This document shows positions 24,514 to 33,606 of a stretch of 64,000 nt of DNA, one piece after another. The stretch is taken from the NCBI GenBank assembly GCA_004193205.1, contig RZUM01000012.1, positions 62,001 through 126,000 on the forward strand. Reading direction: 5' to 3'. This DNA is from Gordonia sediminis. Lineage in GTDB: Bacteria > Actinomycetota > Actinomycetes > Mycobacteriales > Mycobacteriaceae. The notes under the pieces were generated by a model, which made no database searches, was not told the origin of the DNA, and was given only the letters and a program-made list of their open reading frames with translations. Position numbers and translations under genes: made by a program. Within the stretch, counting starts at the first letter, position 1. The number at the start of each line of letters is the position of its first letter.

Positions 24514-25776
24514 TCAACCGATATGTGCGGGAAGTGATTCGATGCCGTTGATGAAATTGCTGACCAGCTGGACCGGTTCACCGAACTCGATGTCGGGCAC
24601 CCGGCGCAGCAACTCTCCGACGATCGAGCGCAACTGGGTCTTCGCCAGGCTGTGCCCGAGGCAGTAGTGCACGCCACCGCCGCCGAAGGCCACGTGCCGC
24701 ACGCGCCGTCGCGACAGGTCGAACCGCCACGGATCCCCGAACCGTTGTTCGTCGCGGTTGCCGGAACAGTAGAACATGACCACCTTGTCGCCGGCCGAGA
24801 TCTGCGCACCGTTCAGTTCCACGTCGCACGCCGCGGTCCGCGCGAAGCTCATCACGGGCGATGCATGACGCACGAATTCCTCGACCGCACCCATGATACG
24901 GCCGTCGAAATCCTCCATCAGCCAGTCCCGCTGGTCCGGGTTCGCGGCGAAGTTGAGCATCGTCCGGGTGGTGGTCTGTTTGGTCGTATCGTTGCCGGCG
25001 ACACTCATCAAGAGCATGAACGACCCGATGTCGTCGTCCGAGAGACCCTCGCCGTCGATTCGTGCCTCGACGAGCGCGGTCATGAGGTCATCGGTCGGGT
25101 TCTTGCGGCGAAAAGCCGCAAGGTCCTTGGCAATCGAGAAGAGGAGCAGAGCGTCTTCCATCAGCTTCTGATACTTCGCCTCGCCCTCGAGGGCGGCGAC
25201 CTCACCCCCGCCGACGAGATTCTCGGCCGCCGTCCGCACCCGCTCCCGTTCCGACTCGGGCACACCGACGATATCCGACACCGTGTGCATCGGCAGACGA
25301 CTGGAGCAGCGCTCAACGAAATCGATGTCCCCGGCACCGATGAGATCGTCCACGATCGTCTTGGCGCGGGCAGCGATCCGATCCTCGATGCCCTTCACGT
25401 TTCTCGGGGTGAAGGCTGCGCTGACGAGACCACGGTACAGCGTGTGATCGGGCGGATCCATGGTCAGGAAGAAGCTGCCGAAGCTGTTGGTGGAAGGGGG
25501 GATCGGCTCGAGCATCACACCGTAGCCGGACTGGTACAGATCGCTGTCGGTGCTCACCGTGGTGATGTCGGCGGCAGTGGTCACGGCCCAAAAGCCCTCT
25601 TGGCTGTGCGGGCTGTGATACGAGACGGGCGCATGCCAACTGACCGGCGCTTCGGCGCGTAGCCGAGCGAACGCCTCATCGCGCTCACGGAACGGTCTGG
25701 CCCAGAAGGTGTCCGACGAAATGTCCACGTCGGCGGTGAATGGGTGATGGGTGGTGTACAGCTCTTGTGTCTCCAC
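24514..25776 (-). CDS. Cytochrome P450
   Basis: Product of 420 residues from the GTG at 25776 (AGGAGG 7 nt before). Heme-ligand loop FGGGGVHYCLG (Cys 372), oxygen-activation I-helix AGNDTT (260-265), and K-helix EEFVR (299-303). Bacterial class I, soluble. The heme loop and length resemble actinobacterial CYP124/125/142-like enzymes that hydroxylate terminal methyl groups of steroids and isoprenoids, but family assignment needs alignment. No ferredoxin gene is adjacent. It lies 44 bp downstream of the ALDH gene and upstream of the alcohol dehydrogenase, giving hydroxylation then two oxidations in one unit. Confidence 0.92.
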   Translation of the reverse strand: METQELYTTHHPFTADVDISSDTFWARPFRERDEAFARLRAEAPVSWHAPVSYHSPHSQEGFWAVTTAADITTVSTDSDLYQSGYGVMLEPIPPSTNSFGSFFLTMDPPDHTLYRGLVSAAFTPRNVKGIEDRIAARAKTIVDDLIGAGDIDFVERCSSRLPMHTVSDIVGVPESERERVRTAAENLVGGGEVAALEGEAKYQKLMEDALLLFSIAKDLAAFRRKNPTDDLMTALVEARIDGEGLSDDDIGSFMLLMSVAGNDTTKQTTTRTMLNFAANPDQRDWLMEDFDGRIMGAVEEFVRHASPVMSFARTAACDVELNGAQISAGDKVVMFYCSGNRDEQRFGDPWRFDLSRRRVRHVAFGGGGVHYCLGHSLAKTQLRSIVGELLRRVPDIEFGEPVQLVSNFINGIESLPAHIG

Positions 25777-25820
25777 GGGGCTACCTCCTGGGCCTGGCGA
25801 GATCGGATGTGATGAGTGGG

Positions 25821-27242
25821 TCAGGACGGCGAGCCGGCCGGTGGCACGGTGACGGCCTGGAACTGGGTGAACTCGTCGAGGCCCCATGGACCGTTCTCCA
25901 CCCCGATCCCGCTCGCCTTCGTGCCCCCGAATGGCAGGTCCGGACGGACGCCGCTGCCGTGCGCATTGATCGACACCTGACCACAGTCGAGGAACTCGGC
26001 AATCTTCAGCGCGTGGTCGGTGTCTGCCGACCACACCGAGGCGGTCAGTCCGTAAGGAGAGTCGTTGGCACTGGCTATCGCCGACTCGACATCGCGATAC
26101 GCGACGATCGGCAGGGCGGGGCCGAACTGCTCCTCGTCGACGATGCGGACACCGTCGGTGACATTCGCGAGAATGGTCGGCTCGTAGAAGTAACCCGGTC
26201 GATCGATGGGACGCCCACCGGCCGCCGCCCGCGCGCCGTGCGCGAGCGCATCGTCGACGAGCTCGGAAACCCTCTGAAACTGGGGAAGATTGCAGATCGG
26301 CCCCAACTCCACATCGGGGACGTCGCCGGCGTCCACCAGGACGGTACGTGCATGCTCGGCAAGGGCCTCGACGACGTCGTCGTAGATCCTTTCCGGAGCG
26401 TAGACGCGTTTGACCGCCAGACAGATCTGACCGTTGTTGTCGAACGCGCCCCAGAACAGTCGCCGCGCAATTGCCTCGGGGTCGACGTCGTCGAGCAGGA
26501 TCGCCGGATCATTCCCACCGAGTTCCAAGGTGACACGCTTCAGGTCGGTCGCCGCCGCGGCCGCGATCGCCTTGCCGGTCGGGGTCGATCCGGTGAAGCT
26601 CACCTTGCGTGGAATCGGGTGGGAGACCATCGATGCGCCGAGTGGGTCACGGCCGGTGACCACGTTGATCACACCCGGGGGCAGAGCCCGTGCGAGGGCG
26701 TGGCCCAGGGCCAGCGTCGACAGCGGCGTGTACGGCGAAGGCTTGAGTACCAGGGTGTTGCCCGCACGTAGAGCCGGAGCGATCTTCCAGGACGCCAAGG
26801 CGATGGGGAAGTTCCAGGGAGTGATCGCAGCCACGACCCCAATCGAGCGGCGGACCACTTCGGCCCGGCCGCCGCCGGCGTCGTGGAGCACATGCGTCGG
26901 GACGTCGAGTCCGGCGTAGTAGGCGAACCACGACATCGCACCCAGGACCTCGAGTCGGGCGCCGGACAGGGGCTTGCCCTGCTCCCGGGTCAGCAGGCCG
27001 GCAATACGTTCGGTGTCCTCCTTGATGGCCGCCACCGCGGCATGAAGGGCTTCCCGTCGCGCATCGTCGTCGAGACGCCACGACCACAGTGCCTGCTGGG
27101 CTGCCTGCATCGCGTTGTCGAGTTCGGTCCTGGTGCAGTCGGGTGCCTCGGCGAACTCTCGACCGGTGGCCGGATCCAGAACGGCGAACGATGCCGTGCC
27201 GGGGACGTCCTTCCCCGCGATCAGCATGCCGAGATCGTGCAT
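25821..27242 (-). CDS. NAD(P)-dependent aldehyde dehydrogenase
   Basis: Product of 473 residues. ALDH superfamily: cofactor PWNFP and KPSPYTP, glycine motif FTGSTPTGKAI, general base in ELGGND, nucleophile Cys in NNGQIC, and C-terminal FGGTKASG. Oxidises an aldehyde to the acid, which the FadD proteins can then activate. AAGGAG lies 6 nt before the ATG. First gene of the minus-strand ALDH-P450-ADH-SnoaL set; its promoter faces the tandem TetR gene and includes the GTATTCA dyad at 27406. Confidence 0.9.
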   Translation of the reverse strand: MHDLGMLIAGKDVPGTASFAVLDPATGREFAEAPDCTRTELDNAMQAAQQALWSWRLDDDARREALHAAVAAIKEDTERIAGLLTREQGKPLSGARLEVLGAMSWFAYYAGLDVPTHVLHDAGGGRAEVVRRSIGVVAAITPWNFPIALASWKIAPALRAGNTLVLKPSPYTPLSTLALGHALARALPPGVINVVTGRDPLGASMVSHPIPRKVSFTGSTPTGKAIAAAAATDLKRVTLELGGNDPAILLDDVDPEAIARRLFWGAFDNNGQICLAVKRVYAPERIYDDVVEALAEHARTVLVDAGDVPDVELGPICNLPQFQRVSELVDDALAHGARAAAGGRPIDRPGYFYEPTILANVTDGVRIVDEEQFGPALPIVAYRDVESAIASANDSPYGLTASVWSADTDHALKIAEFLDCGQVSINAHGSGVRPDLPFGGTKASGIGVENGPWGLDEFTQFQAVTVPPAGSPS

Positions 27243-27569
27243 GGGTCACTCCTTGAGATCGCGGTGACTGGGTCGATGCGATCGGTTCGGGCCATCGGGG
27301 TGATGGATGGTTGGACGCTACGTGACGCCCCTCACACACCCTAACAAGACTCAGATTCTCATTTCAATAAAGTCCGCCGCTGCGTCAAAAGACGCTGTTG
27401 TAGTTGTATTCAAGTGAATACTGGCCGCGTATGGCTTCGCTCGTGACTGCAGATTGAAGCGTCTATTCGAACTCGGACTATCAATCCTGGTGGCCGTCCG
27501 GATACGATGACCCGGGATTCGCCCGACCGGGGAGCCTCAAGGACCGGTCGGCGCACAGAGAGGCGTGCA
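27243..27569. promoter_or_regulatory. 327-bp divergent control region with GTATTCA-AG-TGAATAC palindrome
   Basis: Gene-free and AT-rich from about 27345 to 27425. A perfect 16-bp palindrome GTATTCAAGTGAATAC lies at 27406-27421, about midway between the ALDH start (27242) and the tandem TetR start (27570). It is a good candidate operator for the tandem TetR on both promoters. I see no other feature in the gap. Confidence 0.55.
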
Positions 27570-28826
27570 ATGGCAGACAAGGCGGTATCCCGTGTCGGCT
27601 CTGCCCGCGCTCAGGAGTCGGTGAGCACCGTCTCGCGACGTGGTCGGCGTCGGGACATCATCGATGCGGCCTTCGACTGCCTGGCCGGGACCGACCCCGA
27701 CCTGATCAGGATCGATGACGTCGCCCGAGTTGCCGGCGTCGCGAAGGCGACGCTCTACCGTCACTTTCCCTCGAAGGAGATCCTCTATTCGATCGTGCTC
27801 CGACAATGGGTGGACGATCACCAGCTACGGACGATATCGGCGGTCGGTCTCGAGCGGGCGCGGATACGTGCGCGGTCCATGATCGAGGCCTTCGAGGAGC
27901 AACCGCAGTTCTTCAAGCTCTCCGTGACGCTCTTCTCCAGCACCGACCCGGCCGTGAAAGCCCAGCTCTCGGGCGTCGCAGCGACCACGCAACAGTATTT
28001 CGTGGACGATCTGTCGACGCTCACGGAAGTTGCGCCATCCGACGCGGCGACCATCGTGCTGGCCGTGGTTCACTCGGCGGCCATGTCGTCGGTCTACCAC
28101 GGCGTCCCGTTCGCTGCGGCCTATCGCCTCGTCGACCAAGTGATCGGGCTGCTCACCGACAGGCCCCTGTCCCGCAGCACACCTCGACACGAACGGACGG
28201 ATGGCGGTGATTCGGTGCGGACACCGGTGGCGGCCGAACTGCCGGCATACAAACGGCGCCGCCGCGATCGGATCGTCGAGGAGGCCACGTCGGAGTTGCG
28301 GGAGAGCCGGTATGAACAGATCCGTGTGTCGGACATCGCGAGCAGAGCGGATGTGGCCCTGGGTACCTTCTACCGGTACTTTCCTTCGAAGGAAGCGCTG
28401 TACGCCGAGGTACTCAGACAGTGGTTCCTCACGAGCGGATTCACCGAGCCACTCGACGACGTGGCGCCGGGCTCGCGCGTCGCGGCCCGAATCGGTGCCG
28501 CAGTCGACGCGTTCGAGGCCGACCCGGAATTCTTCCGTGTCAACGTCCTGCTCCACTCTGTCGGAGGCGAATCGGTCCAGGCCGTCCTCGGTGACGTGTT
28601 CGCCCGGGCGCGTGCGATGTCGCTGGCTGACCTGTGTGCTGCTCGAGTGCCGGACCCCGATGATGTCGCGACCATGACATGGTCGTTGCTCAGCTCGCTC
28701 ACCATGAGTGCGATCGCCTATGGCCGTAGTTTTTCCGAGGTCCGGCGGGTTATGGACACCTTTGCCGCGCTGGTGATCTCGCGCGCCGACGAGCGTCTGA
28801 TGATCGCGGAGAGGGAGCCTCGATGA
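27570..28826 (+). CDS. Tandem TetR-family regulator (two complete TetR units in one chain)
   Basis: Product of 418 residues from the ATG at 27570 (AGAGAGG upstream). First helix-turn-helix at 49-82 (DDVARVAGVAKATLYRHFPS, KEILYSIVLRQW), second at 254-285 (SDIASRADVALGTFYRYFPS, KEALYAEVLRQW). Each is followed by its own helical domain, joined by a charged linker (about 200-230). Ordinary TetR proteins are about 200 residues and dimerise; this chain is effectively a covalent dimer. The start of the thioesterase gene overlaps its stop (ATGA). Divergent from the ALDH-P450 unit, which it probably controls. Confidence 0.9.
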   Translation: MADKAVSRVGSARAQESVSTVSRRGRRRDIIDAAFDCLAGTDPDLIRIDDVARVAGVAKATLYRHFPSKEILYSIVLRQWVDDHQLRTISAVGLERARIRARSMIEAFEEQPQFFKLSVTLFSSTDPAVKAQLSGVAATTQQYFVDDLSTLTEVAPSDAATIVLAVVHSAAMSSVYHGVPFAAAYRLVDQVIGLLTDRPLSRSTPRHERTDGGDSVRTPVAAELPAYKRRRRDRIVEEATSELRESRYEQIRVSDIASRADVALGTFYRYFPSKEALYAEVLRQWFLTSGFTEPLDDVAPGSRVAARIGAAVDAFEADPEFFRVNVLLHSVGGESVQAVLGDVFARARAMSLADLCAARVPDPDDVATMTWSLLSSLTMSAIAYGRSFSEVRRVMDTFAALVISRADERLMIAEREPR

Positions 28827-29641
28827 CCGATGCATACTATGAACTGGTCGAGGCGGGCGCCGACGGTGACGTGTTCACCTCCACCGACCTCACCCGCGGG
28901 ACCTGGGGAGACATGCAGCATGGCGCGCCACCGTGCGCGTTACTCGTCCGGTCACTCGATCGCTGCGCTCCTCGGGACCGAACCCGACTCAGCCGTGTCG
29001 TGATCGAACTCCTCGGTCCGGTCCCGATGGCCGACGTCCAGGTGTCTGCGCAGGTGGATCGCGCGGGAACCAAGATCGAACTCCTCTCTGCCGTCATGAC
29101 TTCCGACGACGGATCAGGTGGGTCACGTCCCGTGGCGCGCGCCCGGGCATGGCGCATGGAACAGTCGGATTCCTCTGGGATCGAGCGGTCGTTCGCGCCG
29201 CCGCTGCGGCCGATCGGTGAGGGATCGACGCGGCCCGAGATGGATTCACTCACCTCCGGTTACGTGAGCAGCCTGGACTGGCGCTGGCTCACCGCACCGG
29301 GCGCTCGCAACGAGCGGGCCGGCGAGTCATGGATTCGCCCAACCGTCGATCTCGTTCAGGGAGAGGAGATGTCCGCGATCGAGAGACTGTTCGCGGTGGC
29401 CGACAACGCCAATGGGGTCGGGACGAAGCTCGACACGCGCCGATGGACATTCCTGAACACCGACATAACGGTCCATCTGCACCGAGCCCCCGAAGGGGAG
29501 TGGACGGGTATCCGCGCGGACGCCGCGTACGGACCGGACGGGATCGGCGCCACCATCGGGACGCTGTTCGACGAGCGGGGTGCGATCGGCGGAATACAGC
29601 AGTCGGTCCTGCTGCGTCGCCGGTCACAACCTCGTTCCTGA
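28823..29641 (+). CDS. TesB-like acyl-CoA thioesterase (double hotdog)
   Basis: Product of 272 residues: N-terminal hotdog with TRGTWGDMQHGAPPCALLVR (HG..P..LL pattern) and a C-terminal half with MSAIERLFAVADNANGVGTK, WTFLNTDITVHLHR and IGGIQQSVLLR, matching the 4HBT_3-like thioesterases of mycobacteria. Hydrolyses acyl-CoA. Translationally coupled to the tandem TetR by a 4-base overlap, which suggests that the repressor and this enzyme respond to the same metabolite. Confidence 0.78.
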   Translation: MTDAYYELVEAGADGDVFTSTDLTRGTWGDMQHGAPPCALLVRSLDRCAPRDRTRLSRVVIELLGPVPMADVQVSAQVDRAGTKIELLSAVMTSDDGSGGSRPVARARAWRMEQSDSSGIERSFAPPLRPIGEGSTRPEMDSLTSGYVSSLDWRWLTAPGARNERAGESWIRPTVDLVQGEEMSAIERLFAVADNANGVGTKLDTRRWTFLNTDITVHLHRAPEGEWTGIRADAAYGPDGIGATIGTLFDERGAIGGIQQSVLLRRRSQPRS

Positions 29642-29669
29642 GCGCGGGGCCGGGCGGTGTCCTCAGGCC

Positions 29670-30632
29670 TCAGAGGATTGCCGGCAACTCCAACAACTCG
29701 GGGAGTGCGTTGTGGATGCGCAGTTCTCGACCGATCGCGGCGACCAGATCTGCCGACGTCCCAGCGATGGCATCCAGCATCAGGAGGCGCCTGTGCAGCC
29801 GATTCACGGAGTACTCCCAGGTGAAGCTGATCGCTCCGCTGGCTTGCGTGACCTCCTGCACTACAGCGTGCCCGACCTGTCCCGCCATGGCCTTCACCGC
29901 GCGGGCGAGTCCTGCGTCGAGGGTTCCCGACGCCGCGGCCTCGGCAACCTGATCGAACAGACATGTCAGTTGATAGCGGTCGGTCGCTGCCCAGGCGAGG
30001 ATGTGTTGCACCGCCTGGTAGCTGCCGATCGGGTGACCGAACTGCCGACGGGCACCCGCATACGTGATCGCGTCGTCGAGGAGACGATCGCAGATGCCGA
30101 GGATCTCCGCGGCGATGCCGAGTCGAGCACGGCTGATCAGGTCGTCACGGAAACCATTGATCTCGGCCTCGGGGATGAGGACGCTGGTGGCGACGTGATC
30201 GAGATCGATTGTGGTGAGGTAGGAGTCGGCCGGGTCGGCCGCACGTCCGGCCGGTGCCGGGCCGATCGCGAGGACGAGACCTGTCCCCGGCACATCCACC
30301 ACGACATCGGTGCCCGCACAGAGGCCGGGGACAACGAGCCGGGAACCGGAGTCGATCATGAAGCCGGCGAGCACGTCTCGATCCCGTGGTATGACACCGG
30401 TGGCGGGACCAGTGAGGACGAACCGGCCGAGGGTGTCGGTGATCGCACCGCGGTGGCCTTGGGCTTCGAGCAGCGCGAGGACCGGACGCGGATCCCCGAG
30501 ATCTCCACCTGGGATGAGGAGTTCGCCGATCCCGAACGCGTCGACCGCCGCCTGTCCGTCGTGGCGTGCGAGGATGGAGCGGGCGGCGTCACGGTAGGTG
30601 ACGTAGTCCTGTGGTCGGAGTTGCTGGAGCAT
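29670..30632 (-). CDS. Acyl-CoA dehydrogenase, small subunit carrying catalytic glutamate
   Basis: Product of 320 residues. Shorter than usual acyl-CoA dehydrogenases; N-terminal and middle domains are degenerate. The C-terminal helical domain has RRQFGHPIGSYQAVQH and ASGAISFTWEYSVNRLHRR, where E273 occupies the position of the catalytic base in ChsE-type heteromeric enzymes. It starts one base after the stop of the large subunit gene at 30634. In the cholesterol pathway such pairs form alpha2beta2 enzymes; that assembly is inferred here from layout. Confidence 0.85.
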   Translation of the reverse strand: MLQQLRPQDYVTYRDAARSILARHDGQAAVDAFGIGELLIPGGDLGDPRPVLALLEAQGHRGAITDTLGRFVLTGPATGVIPRDRDVLAGFMIDSGSRLVVPGLCAGTDVVVDVPGTGLVLAIGPAPAGRAADPADSYLTTIDLDHVATSVLIPEAEINGFRDDLISRARLGIAAEILGICDRLLDDAITYAGARRQFGHPIGSYQAVQHILAWAATDRYQLTCLFDQVAEAAASGTLDAGLARAVKAMAGQVGHAVVQEVTQASGAISFTWEYSVNRLHRRLLMLDAIAGTSADLVAAIGRELRIHNALPELLELPAIL

Positions 30633-30633
30633 G

Positions 30634-31785
30634 TCATAGCCCCAGGACGTGGCGAGCGATCGTCGACAATTGCATCTGCTGGGAACCTCCGTAGATCGTG
30701 ACGATGCGCGAGAACAGATACTCCTGCTGGAGTAGCAGATCCGGCTCGGAATCGCCGGGCAGGGCGACCCGAGCGCTGTCCAGATCGCGCAGGGTGTCGT
30801 ACATGGTCTGCTCGGTGCGGGTCATCAGGAGTTTGTTGAATGCGCTGTCGGCTCCGAGTACCTCGTCGGCCGCCTCCCGGGCGAGGAGGTTGATCGCTGT
30901 CGACCGGACACCGAGGATCGCGAGCGCAGCCGCGCCAACCTGGCGGTCGGTGTTCTCGGTCATTTTTTTCGACGCAGATGTCAGGTGTTCGCGATATCCG
31001 CAGTTCCTGACCCAGGACAGTGTGCCACGCTCATGGGCGAGCAAATACATCGCGGTCGTCCAGCCGCCACCCACCTCCCCGATGACCCGCCCCGGTGGCA
31101 CACGGACACGATCGAAGGTGACCTCACCGAGCTCGTCGGTGCCGTTCGCCTGGCGGATCGGCCGCGCATCGACCCCGGGGGCGGACAGATCGATGGCCAT
31201 CATCGTCAGACCCCGGTGTCGTTCCTCCGCGGCACCCGTGCGGACCAGGGCCAGACACCACCGCGCATACTTTGCCCAGCTCGTCCAGATCTTCGCGCCG
31301 TTGACCACCCAGTCGGTGCCGTCGAATTCGGCCCGGGTACGCAATGCGGCGAGGTCCGAACCGGCCTCTGTCTCCGAAAAGCCCTGTGCCCATGTCTGAC
31401 TACCGTCCAGAAAGGCAGGTAGAACGTTCCGGACGAACTCGGGATCTCCGAAGCGGACGAGGGTCGGCGCGACGATCTCGAGGTGCTCGAAGAGAGCGGG
31501 TCCACCCCATCCTGCGCGGAAGAGTTCGTCGTGGATTGCCGCACGGTGCACGATGGTTCCGCCTGAACCGCCGAACTCCGCCGGCCATCCGACGCGACCC
31601 CATCCGGCGTCGAAGAGCACGCGACGCAGCCGACGCGCCACGTCCACTCGGGTGTCGTAGTCCGCGTACCCGGGCAGGAGTGCGGCGAGCTCGTCCTCGT
31701 GGGCCGCGACCCAGTTCCGGAACTCCTCGATGAATTTCCCCAGGTTCATCTCGTGCAACGGCTCGCAGGGGTCTTTGGTACCCAA
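30634..31785 (-). CDS. Acyl-CoA dehydrogenase, large (FAD-binding) subunit
   Basis: Product of 383 residues from the TTG at 31785, which has a strong GGAGGA 5 nt upstream; the ATG at 31749 is an alternative. It has the FAD/substrate motif FSETEAGSDLAALRT, then VNGAKIWTSWAKYA, and a C-terminal IYGGSQQMQLSTIARHVLGL. The catalytic Glu segment is missing here and present in the adjoining small subunit, so the two make one active site. Divergent from the DUF35/thiolase unit across a promoter with a TTGACGTC site. Confidence 0.86.
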   Translation of the reverse strand: MGTKDPCEPLHEMNLGKFIEEFRNWVAAHEDELAALLPGYADYDTRVDVARRLRRVLFDAGWGRVGWPAEFGGSGGTIVHRAAIHDELFRAGWGGPALFEHLEIVAPTLVRFGDPEFVRNVLPAFLDGSQTWAQGFSETEAGSDLAALRTRAEFDGTDWVVNGAKIWTSWAKYARWCLALVRTGAAEERHRGLTMMAIDLSAPGVDARPIRQANGTDELGEVTFDRVRVPPGRVIGEVGGGWTTAMYLLAHERGTLSWVRNCGYREHLTSASKKMTENTDRQVGAAALAILGVRSTAINLLAREAADEVLGADSAFNKLLMTRTEQTMYDTLRDLDSARVALPGDSEPDLLLQQEYLFSRIVTIYGGSQQMQLSTIARHVLGL

Positions 31786-31943
31786 CCGATCCTCCAAACC
31801 GAATTGGCACTTTCCTTGATTTTGACGTCAGTGTAGAATTTGAGCACAGATTGCACAAGACGATCGGAGCCATGCCCCGCGTAACGCGGGGACGTGATTT
31901 GTATCGAAGACACGTGTCTCACGTCGGTGAGAAAGGGATGCCC
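31786..31943. promoter_or_regulatory. Divergent promoter region with TTGACGTC element
   Basis: AT-rich stretch 31800-31860 with TTGATTTTGACGTCAGTG (TTGACGTC at 31822-31829; TGACGTCA is an 8-bp palindrome). The same 8-mer is in the promoters at 37749 and 38544, next to a TetR gene and a crotonase gene. Candidate shared operator or -35 element. Confidence 0.4.
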
Positions 31944-32408
31944 GTGGGGAGCCAGATACCAATTGCCGAGGGGTTGTTCACCTGGCCGGCCGACGATCCG
32001 GCCCTGATCGGAGCGCAGTGCCGGGACTGCGAGGCCGTCGCGTTCCCATTCCGGGAGACTTGTCCGCGATGTGGCGCGATCTCGATGTATCGGAACGAAC
32101 TGCCCCGGGAGGGGAACCTCTGGACGTGGACATCGCAGGGGTTCCGGCCCAAGGAACCGTTCTGCGGCGACCTGCTCGGAACCGGTGCGCAACCGTGGTT
32201 CGTCGGGCTCGTCGAACTCGGCGGCAGGATCCGGGTCGAGAGCATCTTGCACAACGTCGCCGAACAGGAACTGGTGATTGGGATGCCGCTGAAACTCACG
32301 GTGATCCCCTTCCGTAGAAGCGATTCCGGAGACACCGTGGTCACGTTCGCGTTCGAGCCCGCTCCGCACATCACGGCATCTGATTCCACGGAGGCCGCAC
32401 ATGTCTGA
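31944..32408 (+). CDS. DUF35 zinc-ribbon/OB-fold acyl-CoA-binding protein (ChsH2 C-terminal-like)
   Basis: Product of 154 residues from the GTG at 31944 (GAAAGG 7 nt upstream; ATG at 31938 possible). Rubredoxin-like zinc ribbon CRDCEAVAFPFRETCPRC with two CxxC pairs, followed by an OB-fold (LWTWTSQGFRPKEPF, WFVGLVELGGRIRVES). DUF35 proteins bind a thiolase-like partner and acyl-CoA; in steroid side-chain degradation DUF35 with Ltp2 forms a retro-aldolase. The gene overlaps the thiolase-like gene by 8 bases, which supports a complex here too. Confidence 0.85.
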   Translation: MGSQIPIAEGLFTWPADDPALIGAQCRDCEAVAFPFRETCPRCGAISMYRNELPREGNLWTWTSQGFRPKEPFCGDLLGTGAQPWFVGLVELGGRIRVESILHNVAEQELVIGMPLKLTVIPFRRSDSGDTVVTFAFEPAPHITASDSTEAAHV

Positions 32409-33546
32409 CGTCGCGATCATTGGTGTGGGTATCCATCCCTTCGGCCGGTTCCCCGGTAGGCCGGCGCTGGAGATGGGCGCCTTGGCCGCGCGGTTGGCGT
32501 TGGCGGACGCCGGGATCTCCTGGCCCGATATCCAATTCGCGGTCGGCGGGAGTTTCGAGGTCGATCAACCCGATGCGGTCGTCGCCCAGCTGGGGGTCAC
32601 CGGTATCCCGTTCACGAATGTCTACAACGGATGTGCCACGGCGGGAAGCGCGTTGGCGACGGCCGCGCAGACGATCAAATTGGGGGAGCATCAACTCGGC
32701 CTGGTCCTCGGACTCGACAAGCACGAATCCGGTGCCTTCACCTCCGACCCGACTGACTATGGGTGTCCCGCGTGGTACGGCGAGACCGGAATGTTCCTGA
32801 CCACCAAGTTCTTCGGGATGAAGATCACCCGTTACATGCACGACCACGGGATCACCTCGGAGACGCTCGCGCAGGTGGCGGCGAAGAACTACGAGAACGG
32901 GGTACTGAACCCGAACGCTTATCGCCGCAAGCCGCTGAGCGTCCAGGACATTCTCGCCTCCCGGATGCTCAACCATCCGTTGACCCACTACATGTTCTGC
33001 AGCCCGGACGAGGGTGCCGCGGCCGCGGTGGTCTGTGATGCGTCGATCGCCCACCGCTATACCGACACGCCGATCTACCTCAAAAGTGTGGTGACCCGGA
33101 CTCGCCGATACGGCGCCTACGAGGTGCACACACCGTCCGCGTCGACCGACGACGTGCCCGCGCCGACCGTCGACGCGGCGATGGCGGCCTACGAGTCGGC
33201 CGGCATCGGACCGGAGGATGTCGGGATCGCACAGCTGCAGGACACCGATGCCGGTGCAGAGATCATCCATATGGCCGAGACCGGACTGTGCGCCGACGGT
33301 GAGCAGGGCGATCTCATCGAACGCGGCACGACCACCCTGCGCGGGACCTTGCCGGTCAACACCGACGGCGGGCTGATCGCGAATGGCGAGCCGGTCGGCG
33401 CCTCCGGGCTCAGACAGATCCACGAACTGGTGACCCAGATGCGCGGGCGGGCCGGCGAGCGCCAGGTCGACGGCACCCCGTTGGTTGCGCTGGCGCAGTT
33501 GTACGGGGCCCCGGGCGTCGCAGCGGTGTCCATCCTGAGTCGGTAG
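32401..33546 (+). CDS. Thiolase-superfamily lipid-transfer protein (Ltp/aldolase-like)
   Basis: Product of 381 residues of the SCP2-thiolase/Ltp type: N-terminal VAIIGVGIHPFGRFP, a thiolase-like YNGCATAGSAL with Cys, and C-terminal GGLIANGEPVGASGLRQIHE. Compared with thiolases, the GHP histidine is replaced (GEP), and the HDCF segment reads QDTDAGAEI, so Claisen thiolysis is unlikely. This fits non-thiolase Ltp enzymes such as the Ltp2 retro-aldolase, which uses tyrosines. Translationally coupled with its DUF35 partner. Likely removes a short chain as an acyl-CoA; substrate unproven. Confidence 0.85.
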   Translation: MSDVAIIGVGIHPFGRFPGRPALEMGALAARLALADAGISWPDIQFAVGGSFEVDQPDAVVAQLGVTGIPFTNVYNGCATAGSALATAAQTIKLGEHQLGLVLGLDKHESGAFTSDPTDYGCPAWYGETGMFLTTKFFGMKITRYMHDHGITSETLAQVAAKNYENGVLNPNAYRRKPLSVQDILASRMLNHPLTHYMFCSPDEGAAAAVVCDASIAHRYTDTPIYLKSVVTRTRRYGAYEVHTPSASTDDVPAPTVDAAMAAYESAGIGPEDVGIAQLQDTDAGAEIIHMAETGLCADGEQGDLIERGTTTLRGTLPVNTDGGLIANGEPVGASGLRQIHELVTQMRGRAGERQVDGTPLVALAQLYGAPGVAAVSILSR

Positions 33547-33606
33547 CGCGATTCGAACCGTGGCGGAGAAACCAGGGCAGCGAGCAGAAGGATCACAGGA
33601 ACATCG

